A stretch of DNA of 64,000 nt from Narthecium ossifragum (lineage: Eukaryota; Streptophyta; Magnoliopsida; Dioscoreales; Nartheciaceae). The notes beneath the pieces were generated by a model. It searched no databases. It was not told the origin of the DNA and worked only from the letters and a program-made list of their open reading frames with translations. The translations under genes and the position numbers were made by a program. The DNA is taken from positions 16,844,094 through 16,908,093 of the forward strand of contig OY986967.1 in the NCBI GenBank assembly GCA_963920575.1. Reading direction: 5' to 3'. Shown here piece by piece: positions 55,362 to 64,000 of the stretch; position 1 is the stretch's first letter; each line of letters begins with the position of its first letter.

Positions 55362-56800
55362 TGATCGCTCACAAACGTCGTCGTTAAAACGTTGTAAACT
55401 CAATCAAATATTAAATTTATATCCTTATTCAATCACTAAACTACTAGGTAGAAATAGCGGTGAAGTCAGGAGTCGATCCACAGGGAAAACGTTGGAAACT
55501 AAAATCAATTATCAAAACCCTAAAACTAAGGAAAAGAATCAAAGATAGAATAGAGTAAACTAATGAATAAAAAAGATAAAAGGTTGATCAATTTGAATCA
55601 ATGGATAAGTGACTTAGGAATTACTCAATCCACCCTAGTTTCGCCTTCAATCTTCTCTAATTATCCTCTTGTTCTCTTCTCTCAACATTATGGATCATAT
55701 GGCTACAAGCTCACATGAATCCCTAAAATAAGATTTATGCTCCTAACGGCATAGCCTATCTTTCTTGGCATAGGTTGTCTTCGATCCTATGATTACTTTA
55801 AGTTATACTACTCCTAATGACCTTGGCACAACCTATCCTAGCTTAGCATAGCCTATCTCACTAGCAAACCATAAATCACATGAAAATCATCCTATGAATC
55901 TCTACAATCAATTACAGAAATCATCTAGGACTGAAAATACATCAAGGAACTCTGTTCCCTCAACTCTATTAACAATAAAAAGCAAATTCATAGGATCATG
56001 TCTTGCGAAAAATACAAGATTCAATCCAAAGAAGATAGAAAACTATGTTAGGGTTTCATGAATAATCCTAAGTACAATAACTAGCAACTCATCTTTTGGA
56101 TGAAAGCCATCGGGTTGGAATAGGAAGCTGTCACCATCCACATCCTCTCCTTCTTCTTCTTCCTCCTCCAAAGATTGTCAAAAAGATGAGAAGTTTTGCT
56201 GAAATAATCCCTTTTTATAATAAAAACTCTTAATCCCGGAATTAGGGTTATGGCTAAGTTGAGTTGGACCTCTAGTGTAACTCGGAATTCCTAGTTTAAT
56301 TCTGACTGCCTCTTCTGGTCGCGACTGGGTTCAAGTCGTCTGGAATTTGGAAATGTACTCAATAGGAAAGATGTAGATTAGGAAGTCTTCTGTCTTCCCC
56401 CGAAGATTTTATAATATTCTGACTTATGAGGAATATTTGGGGAATATTCTCCTGAGCATCGACAGACCAGTTTTCCAGCAGCTATGTATCTTGATATTCT
56501 TCAAAACTGGTATTAATCGGTATAGAATCTCGCCAAGTGTCCAACATGAACATTGTTCATCTCTGAGTCTGCTACAACATTTCAAAGTTTCAGAATATTT
56601 GAACATTTGTAAAATATTTGGCGAATATATTACGGACGGTCGATGAAGCAGTTTATTTAGTCATTTTAGCCGAATTTCTTGTACTTCTTATCAAAGCATG
56701 ATTAAACCTGAAATCAACTAACAAGCTATCAAATACAACTACTTTAGGCATAACAAAGCTAAGTTAAGGGGTTGGATCATGATCATTTAGTGACTTATCA
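55362..56800 (-). repeat. 5' LTR of element E
   Basis: 1439 bp, colinear with 49658-51097, with few differences. Ends GTGAGCGATCA next to the binding site. Confidence 0.92.
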
Positions 56801-56857
56801 GGTTCAATGGGGAAGAGACAAAGTATACACCCAATCATTACAAGCAGTAATAATTCC

Positions 56858-57490
56858 CTCGTAAAAGAATGGAATCCCTTGCTTTAGAAAGGATACCATC
56901 ATAAAAGCACGGATTCCTTCATCTTTCTCTCCGCCCTCGCCCTCGCCCTCGCCCTTGCCAACGAGGAGAGAGAGATTGGGGGGGGGGAGGGCGAGGGGCG
57001 AGCAAAGGGAGGCATGCATTGGTAAGATAGGAGATCAGGTATTACAAGGAATTCCTTCAAATATTTCAAGGCATTCCTTTAAATATGACCAGGTATTACA
57101 TGAATTATACTACAATGTATTTGTTGAAATATACTACCAGGTATTCCTTCAAATATTAGATGATGGTAGGCGGACATCACGACCACCGTGGCGGAGCTCC
57201 GCCTCCGAGAGTGGATGGAGAGAGGGTTGGAATACCTGGTGAGAGAGAGTGAGTTAATGGGTGGAGAGAAAGATGGAGGGTGATGGGAAGCCCACGTCAT
57301 CACAAAGAAAAAATTTGAATCCGATTCTACGATTTTCGAACGAATACTTCAAACCCGTCTTCCGATTGTAAAGATCTCATTTTCTTAAGTTAATCCTCAC
57401 AAATATCTAAGGAATACTTCAAATCCTCGTAAAAGAATGGAATCCCTTGTTTTAGAAAGGATACCATCATAAAAGCACGGATTCCTTCAT
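56858..57490. repeat. 65-bp direct repeat flanking a 500-bp segment
   Basis: 56858-56922 and 57426-57490 are nearly identical (ctcgtaaaagaatggaatcc to cacggattccttcat). The segment between has (CCCTCG)n-like and G-run sequence (56930-57000). Its nature is unknown. No gene is seen from 56806 to 58140, where CT-rich tracts dominate. Confidence 0.75.
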
Positions 57491-58242
57491 AGTATTTAAG
57501 TAATCTGAAATTTTCCCATGACATTGCTTTCGGCCTCTTTCCCACCTACTTAATGTACTACCCATCTCTACGTTTTCTCTGACACACTCTCTCTCTGTTG
57601 TGCATTTAATGCTTCATCATTCCTGTCTTGTCTTTGCTGTCATATTGTCACCTCTCAACATTTTTCTCTCTCTCCACCTTTCTCACTATCTCTCTCTCTC
57701 TTTCTCCCCCACACAACTTTCAGCACATGTATCTATCACAAATACCTCTTCCCTATCGATCGTCCTTCCCTAATTATGAAAAGAGGAACAACTTCCTTCA
57801 AAAATTAATAATGCACGACAGATTCGAACTATCAAAGTAGGCGTAAATAGTAAAGAAAATCGTAACAATAACGGAGTAGCTCTAAGAAATTGGGTATTCA
57901 ATACAGACTGAGGTAGTGAGAGAGAGAGAGAGGAAGACAACATATTTTAGTAGTATTCCTCAACACTAATTCAATGCATTCCCTTATAGTTTCCGAGTAT
58001 TATTCCTCGGCATGCATAAGTAATTGCCTACTCCCCCGCTCTCTTCTCTTCCACCCTCGCTCTCCCTTCCCTCTCTCTCCTCCACTCCCTCCGCAGCCAC
58101 TCTCTTTCTCCCTCGCCACTGGCTCTATGCCACGCCACGGAGGAGCGGAGGAGAGAGAGGAGAGAGACACAACGTAAGGACATGTACGAACTCTGCTACT
58201 TTGATATCAACCCATGTGGGCCATTGACCCAAAATGGCGAAG

Positions 58243-59200
58243 GATTTAAAAAGGAAGAGAGAGAGTGCGGAGGAGAGAGAGTGTGCGGAGGAGAGAGAGT
58301 GTGCGGAAGAGAACGAGTGTGCGGGGGAGAGAGAGAGTGCGGAGGATTTAATAAGGAAGAGAGAGCATGCGGAGGATTTAAAAAGGGAGAGAGAGAGTGC
58401 GGAGGATTTAAAAAGGAAGAGAGAGATAGTGCGGCATAGAGCGACGGAGGAAGAGAGAGAGAGCGAGGGGGCGGGAGATGGTTTGCAGAGAGAGAGAGAG
58501 CGATGGAGAGAGAGAGAGAGAGTGTGGAGGAGAGAGAGTGTGCGGACGAGAACGAGTGTGCGGAGGAGAGAGAGAGAGTGCGGACGAGAACGAGTGTGCA
58601 GGCGAGAGAGAGAGTGCGGAGGATTTAAAAAGGAAGAGAGAGGGTGCGGGGGATTTAAAAAGGAAGAGAGAGAGTGCGGAGGATTTAAAAAGGAAGAGAG
58701 AGATAGTGGGGCGTAGAGCGAGGGAGGAAGAGAGAGACCAAGGGGGCGGGAGATGGTTTGCAGAGAGCGAGGGAGAGAGAGAGTGCGGAGGAGAGAGAGA
58801 GGGCGAGATTGCGCGAGCGAAAGTGTGGGTGCGGAAGAGGGCGAGGGAGGGAGAGAGTGCGTAGGAGCGCGAGGGGGCGAGAGTGAGAGAGTGCGGAGGA
58901 GGGAGAGAGAGAGCGTGGGAGAAAGAGAGAGAGAGCGAGGGAGGGAGGGAGTGCGTAGGAGCGCGAGGGGGTGAGAGTGAGAGAGTGCAGAGGAGGGAGA
59001 GAGAGAGCACGGGAGAAAGAGAGAGAGAGCGAGGGAGGAAGGGAGAGAGCGAGAGATAGAGAGAACGCGGGAGGAAGAGAGAGAGTGAGAGAGAGAGCGA
59101 GGGAGGAAGAGAGAGAGAGAGCGAGGGGGTGGGAGATGGTTTGCAGAGAGACAGGGAGAGAGAGACCGCGGAGGAGAGCGAGGATGTGAGGGAGAGAGAT
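58243..59200. repeat. GA-rich minisatellite with a 277-bp higher-order period
   Basis: About 30-bp units starting ggatttaaaaaggaagagag recur at 58243, 58347, 58374, 58404, 58621, 58651 and 58681. The blocks at 58374-58490 and 58651-58767 are offset by exactly 277 bp, including gcgggagatggtttgcag. A third, shorter relative of the block end lies near 59127. The long Ser/Leu frame opposite (58125-59270) is a composition artefact. Confidence 0.85.
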
Positions 59201-59395
59201 GATTAAAGTCAGACGTCAGCAATCCCGGAGCGAAGTGACCTCCATGTCGAAGCACCCCATAAAGGCCCAAATTTCTCGCTACTGAACCTCGACGTGGAAA
59301 CAGCTTATGAACTCGCTAGGAATAGCATAATCATAATCATTCTTTGAAGTGGCCAAATTACTTCCATAATTACCAATGTATTGTACAACATTCAG

Positions 59396-59762
59396 TTATG
59401 TCAAGCGATTGTAAAAATACAGTATACACAGAAATGCACAGGTGAATATTACAGCAATCTGAAATGCCATGCACTGGAGCTTCAATCGAAGGTTTTCTAG
59501 CTCCAGCCGGGCCACTATCACGTCTCTCTCACCCACCAAGCTTGGCCCAACGCTCGGGTCTGCTGTCGTCAGCTCACGAGCCACCCCATGGCAGATATCT
59601 TCTTCATACCATATGAAGAAGTTGCAACCACCATGCTCCTGTAGACGCCGACACAAGGGGTAGCTACGACATTGTTAAACACGGCAGCGAGAATGGACTA
59701 ACAGGATCTTACCCATGGTGTTGCACAGCCCCAAAACCTTCTGCCGCGGGTCTCCTCTGTAC
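59396..59762 (-). pseudogene. GRF-type zinc-finger gene, copy 2, 5'-truncated
   Basis: Exon 2 (59396-59638) encodes GGCNFFIWYEED, the Leu-rich segment and the C-terminal hydrophobic helix. The 74-bp intron (59639-59712) keeps GTAAG and CTACAG. Exon 1 survives only from about RRFWGCATPW (59713 to about 59750). The CYCWC part, with the first zinc ligands, is replaced by CT-rich sequence containing a direct repeat of acgcgggtctcctct (59760-59790). The same minisatellite lies on its left as for copy 1, so the two are a direct segmental duplication. Confidence 0.65.
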
Positions 59763-59982
59763 GCGGGTCTCCTCTCCCTCTCTCCCTGACCTCTCTCTCT
59801 CTCCCGCCTGCTCGCAAGCCGCAGCCTCGCACCGCCGGCTCGGCAGCCACCCTCCCTCTATCCTCTCTTAGCCAAACTCGAGTACGGTGTCAGACGCGGC
59901 ATTTAAAGCAGAGAGAGAATCCGGGTGGTTGACTGAGAGACGAGGTTGGGTGACATGGCAAAAGCGAATGACGTGGTCAGGG

Positions 59983-62800
59983 GTATTTTGGTCTCGAATT
60001 GATGAATTTGGCCTGCTTAATAAACAAACACGAAAGTGTCTGTGAGGGCCCGTCCCTCAGACCTGACTCGACCACGTGGGTCGAGAGCCGGTTTCCTGTT
60101 GGTTTGGTTCCGCGTCGGGCACGATCGGGCGATCGTGTGGCGGTTTTGGACCCCGGGGGCATTTTGGTAAATATGTCCTCTGGTGGTCGGTTTCACACCC
60201 GCGTTCCACACACTGACTTTGATTGATGTATGTGTTTGATTAGAATCCCTAGGGCGCGTCCGATCGGAGCTCGATCGGGAAAGATCGATTTGGACGGCTG
60301 AGATAGATTTGGAATTTCTATATAAGGCCTGTCTCTTTCTTCTCTTTCCTTCTCTTCTTCTCCCGTCGTTTTCTTCTCTCTCTCTCTCTCTCCTTCGGCT
60401 GAGCTAGGGTTGGAGACTTTGGTCTTCGGAGCTCGGATCTTGGCGGCTCGGCTGGTGGGACGCGTGGAGGAGCTACCCTACTTGCTCAAGTAGGTGTTTC
60501 TACCTCGATCCTTGGATCGGGTTCCCCTAGGATAGGTTTTATGTACTTTCGCTGTAGGAATACATGTTAGAATACTTTGCATCTCCTTGTATCTGTGATG
60601 TTGCCCAATTCCGATATTCCTACGTTGAGATTTCTGTATTCTAATGGTTGGTTTCTGTATTATCGCCGTTTTATCGGTTTTCGTCCATTTGGACCTAGAT
60701 AGGGGATTTAACAGTCAAAAATTGGATTTTTTTCACTCCATTAGCTTCCGCATTGTTAAATATACTTGCTTGCAAAGTTTCATCTTATTCCAACATGATT
60801 TGATCCTTGAAATCCAAGAAATTGGATTTCCGGCACTGTTCTGAAGAACTGTGCTTAAGGCTCAACGGTCGATCGGTACATCGACCGTCAAGTGTTGTTT
60901 TACACTTTCTGGGCCTGGCGGTCGACCGTCGGATCGACCGTCGCATCGACCGTCAGGCTCTGTCGGGATTTTAGCCTCCCACGGTCGATGAGTCGATCGA
61001 CCGTGGGTTCTCTCTCTTTATCATCCCGCCTCACGGTCGACCGTCGGATCGATCGTCGCATCGTCCGTGAGGCTCTGTCTCGTTTTGGGCTTTCGACGGT
61101 CGATGGGCCGATCGACCGTCGCCCATGTGGTCTTCCTTGTTTGGCGTCACGGTCGACCGTCGGATCGACCGTGACATCGTCCGTGGTCTCACGGTCGATC
61201 CCTGGATCGACCGTGACATCGTCCGTGACCCCTTGGACATGGTTTTCTGGCTTTTGTTGGATGGATTTGATTTGGGGTTAGTATCTAAACATGTTGGGAA
61301 GCATGTAAGGGGGATTTGACGAGGTTTTCAAAGGATTTTCATCGGGTTTGAGAATCGATTCAAGTAACCCTCTTCTTGAGTAAATCTATGGCTTTGTTTG
61401 CATTTAATACTTGTGTGATTGTAGTTAATTGCTTAGTTGTTTGCTTAGCCATTAGCTAGCTATGAGTGCTAGCTAAATGAGGAATTGTGGAACCTTAGCC
61501 TCTTGCCGGCGAGTGCCGAGGGCTATTGTATATCTGTTGAACTTTTAACTGTTGATGTGGCATGTAGAGACATCTAGGATAGATGTTTGCCTAGGATCAT
61601 GCATCGTATGCATTAGAGGCATTTGAGGTTAGGCGGGCGATGGTCTAGGTCGCCGATCCGAGGCTCTCGGGTAGCTCGGATCTAGCCTTAGGACCGTGGA
61701 TGGGTAGTCAGGAGTAGGGTGTGATTGTTGATCAAGTCTCATGTTTTTGAGGTTTCACGCTAGTTGACTCTGATCAGTACTTGAGGTTTAGAGGTCGTGT
61801 TGTCTTCCAAAGCCAAGTGCTAAGGATGGATGTTGATGCGTTCCCGACGTGGTTCCCCAAGGCTTGGTATTCCAGCTTGGGAAGGGTGATCTTGCATGTT
61901 ACTGTTCCTTGGCCTCCTGGTAACTTGTTCAGGAGAGAGGTTTCATGACAAGAGCCCTTGGGACATCAACTGGGTTATGGGACCCGCGGCATCCGTTAAA
62001 CTTAGGTTGGGAGACAACACTGTTGTTGTTTTCCTCCTTTCAGTGTGCCGTAGAGTAGAACCCTACTGAGCTTATCGCTCACTCCTACCCGGGCTGCGTT
62101 TGCAGGTGCAGGCGGCAGTTCTTCTTCGGTGGAGCCGGCTGGGTCGGCTTTTGGCGGCGCGAGTACATCCAGAGGCGCTTGAGGTTGCTGGAGGATGATT
62201 CGTCGTACTTTTCGATATATGTTGTAACCATTTTTGGAGAACTTTTGGGATTTTGTATAAATCTGTATATTGGAACTCAGACAGTGTACGACTTGATGTT
62301 ATATTATGATTAAATCTGTTTAGCCTCTGGAACACAATTGTTTAAATTATTTATCTTTTCCGCTTGTATTGCGCCGGTTGATGATGAATAGTGATAGGAA
62401 CCCTCACGCGCCGTCCTGGATGGGTTTTCTGGGTCGGGGTGTGACAGTGTCCTTCGATTGACAAATCGAAAGACAAGTGGATTTGAAAAAAAAATTATAC
62501 GCTCTGGGCAGCTCTCGCCGACTGCAAGACAATGCAAGTCTTCTTTTCACAAAAAGTCAGGGTTTTGATTTACACTATATATTATGTTATTTCTTGTCTT
62601 AGATCACTTCATGCCATATTAATGATTTTACTTATTTTACTTTTTCTATTTTGAGTTGAAAATGTGCATCCTTTTGTTGCCGCTGAAATATTATTATTTT
62701 ATTTTTAAATCCACTTATCTTTTGATTTATCAATCGGGGACACTTTCGTGTTCGTTTACAAACCAGGTCAAATCCATAAATTCGAGACCAAAATACCCCT
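59983..62800. mobile_element. Inverted-repeat DNA element (about 400 bp) split by a solo LTR
   Basis: The left arm 59983-60040 continued at 62447-62495 is the imperfect reverse complement of 62690-62800. Shared text includes GGTATTTTGGTCTCGAATT, ACACGAAAGTGTCC, and AAGTGGATTT after the LTR. Removing the LTR and one duplication leaves a hairpin-type element with arms of roughly 100 bp around an AT-rich core, as in Mutator-like MITEs. Exact ends are unclear. Confidence 0.65.
60041..62446 (+). mobile_element. Family-D solo LTR
   Basis: 2406 bp, TGTGAGGGCC to GGGGTGTGACA, with exact target duplication GTGTC (60036-60040, 62447-62451). It contains an ACGG box (60292-60310), TATA box CTATATAAGG (60318-60327), a dense cluster of TCGACCGT repeats (60865-61230), and the CTCACTCCTACCCGGGCTGCG phrase near 62080. 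Confidence 0.92.
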
Positions 62801-62929
62801 TATCAACTCTCTCTCATCATTTAATCCCACTTGACACAAGTACAAGAGAGAGAAAGGGGAGAGATATCTCTACAATAACACATGACATCAGCCATCTTCT
62901 TCTCTTATACGAATTCCTTCATTATTTTA

Positions 62930-63095
62930 GTGGGAGAGAGAGGAATTCCTTATTTATACGAGGAATTTCTGACTTAGCCTATGAATTCCTTACTTATAAT
63001 CTGAATTCCTTAGCCTCTGAGTTCCTTACTTATGTGAGGAATTCCTTACGTATGCTAAGAATTCCTTACTTAGCCAATAAATTCTTAGTTATGCG
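62930..63095. repeat. Degenerate short repeats around GAATTCCTTACTTAT
   Basis: About eight irregularly spaced copies of gaattcctta/ttat-type text with spacing near 18-26 bp. AT-rich, no gene. Confidence 0.6.
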
Positions 63096-63154
63096 ATCAG
63101 TTAGGCCTCCGTAGCCTTTCTACGGGACACGAGGGCCCCATCAAAGACGGCAGA

Positions 63155-64000
63155 TGTGAGGACCCATATACAAATTGAGGACTTTTATGCTAATACCACC
63201 ATTCGTAGGGGGTTTTTAGCATAATCCTCCTTGATAGATATCTTAAACCCAAATCCCTTTGGGTTTCTTTTCTCCAGCCGCCACACCCGAGGGAGAGACG
63301 CCCGACGCTCGTGATCGGCGTCGCCGCGATCGTCGTCGCCGGGGGGATTCTTCACCAGCTGGAGGTTAGCGACCTCCTTCTCTCCATTTCTTTCTTCCTA
63401 GTCTTGTACTCTTCCTCACCGTGATCTCCTCCAATGGGTTCCTTTGATCGTGGTTTGGGTTGTTTGATCTTGAGTAGATCGGTTGGGTTTTCTTGAGTTT
63501 CTAGTTCTTTGTTTGTTTTGTCTGAGATTATTGCAAGCATGGTTTGGATCTTGAGATGTCGGGTTTCCCTCCTCTGTTCTTCGATTTCCGGTTGCTTGTC
63601 GATGGTGATGGTTGCTTCTTTGCTGGGGATGCTATTTGGGTTCCTTGATCGGTATGGGTTTGTTTGTAAGCCGATGAGAACCCATGGAATGGGAAGCATT
63701 GGGCCGGATATGTATGGGTTGGTGGTGGATTGCTGATGATATCGTTTCCCTGTTCTCTGGTTTTTGATGGATCTCGATGCTATGCATGCTCTGTTTTTCT
63801 TCCCTGTCTTCCTTCTTACGGTCCCCTTACGACCATGCTTTGTCTTCATGACTGATGTATAGACCTGATGGCTTGCTGAGTTGGGATGCGTTTTCCTTCT
63901 TGTTTGGATTTCTGATGGATTTCGACGAGAGTTCTTTACCTTCGTTTGGGTTTTGTTCGTTGGTCTTCGCTGAGTGTTTGGTCGGATCCCTTTTTCCGTT
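63155..64000 (+). mobile_element. Start of a family-D-like LTR, running off the window
   Basis: TGTGAGGACCC at 63155 matches the start of the other family-D LTRs. The T/G-rich part after 63400 resembles 2700-3000 and 9240-9900. The right end is outside the window. Short ORFs are not supported. Confidence 0.55.

Larger units (their letters stand above)
49658..56800 (-). mobile_element. Element E: complete non-autonomous Athila-like retrotransposon
   Basis: The exact target duplication GGTTC is at 49653-49657 and 56801-56805. LTRs are 55362-56800 (5', 1439 bp) and 49658-51097 (3', 1440 bp). A tRNA-Asp binding site (55339-55356) is followed by a Gag-like region (53694-55019), a GC-rich stretch of unknown nature (52640-53500), the structured RNA motifs, and the polypurine tract (51098-51110). 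No protease, reverse transcriptase or integrase is present in the 4.3-kb interior. Its 3' region is closely related to that of element A, so A-like and E-like elements probably share helper proteins. Confidence 0.9.

Noticed and set aside
58125..59270. A 381-codon minus-strand open frame, Ser/Leu/Pro-rich
   Set aside because: It is the complement of the GA-rich minisatellite. Several frames on both strands are open there because the unit lacks stops.
60865..61230. CRISPR-like regularly spaced palindromic repeats
   Set aside because: Units are 8-10 bp, irregularly spaced, variable, and part of a plant LTR. No cas genes, and not a prokaryote.

Overview
The window is transposable-element-dominated nuclear DNA from a flowering plant. 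Three things show this: tRNA-Asp-primed Athila-type Ty3/gypsy elements, Tekay/Del-like LTRs with a chromovirus-like gag, and Cassandra TRIMs whose LTRs carry a 5S rRNA-like block. Two plant-type genes are also present, a BAHD acyltransferase and GRF zinc-finger genes with a 74-bp GT-AG intron. I cannot name the species. I see one apparently intact host gene (BAHD acyltransferase, minus strand, 41353-42726) and a duplicated, damaged GRF-type zinc-finger gene (48828-49255 and 59396-59762). Nearly everything else is retrotransposon, much of it nested.

Layout. 1-1727: hAT transposase pseudogene with three in-frame stops, then a 147-bp tandem repeat. 2274-6472: a Cassandra fragment, a long Tekay-like ('family D') LTR fragment, a duplicated GC-rich tract and a hAT-like non-autonomous element. 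6473-22581: a Russian doll, in which a family-D LTR received a palindromic Cassandra cluster (6867-8571) and then an Athila-like element, A (8576-22540). Element A in turn holds a family-D solo LTR (8832-11785) and a family-B solo LTR (13433-15102). 23616-31334: complete Athila-like element B (minus), TSD GGGAG, two 1620-bp LTRs. 32737-40725: a family-E solo LTR, then a minus-strand family-D LTR split by two more solo LTRs. 44488-47974: a family-D LTR, a Cassandra piece and a gag remnant. 49658-56800: complete Athila-like element E (minus), TSD GGTTC. 56801-64000: GA-rich minisatellites, the second GRF copy, an inverted-repeat element split by a family-D solo LTR (TSD GTGTC), and the start of another family-D LTR at 63155.

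How the parts work together. Elements A, B and E all have LTRs, a tRNA-Asp primer binding site and a polypurine tract, but none has a reverse transcriptase. A keeps an in-frame protease/integrase-C-terminus fusion, B keeps gag and integrase, and E keeps only gag-like ORFs. They look like non-autonomous elements mobilised in trans. All three nevertheless retain a tandem pair of short motifs ahead of the 3' polypurine tract. The outer stems of these motifs differ in sequence between elements but stay complementary. A and E also share a second block, a perfect three-way junction plus a hairpin. I regard this structured-RNA cassette as the most interesting signal in the window. LTRs of several unrelated families also share a promoter layout: a cluster of GATCGATC- or TCGACCGT-type palindromes, then an ACGG..NAGAT box, then a TATA box.
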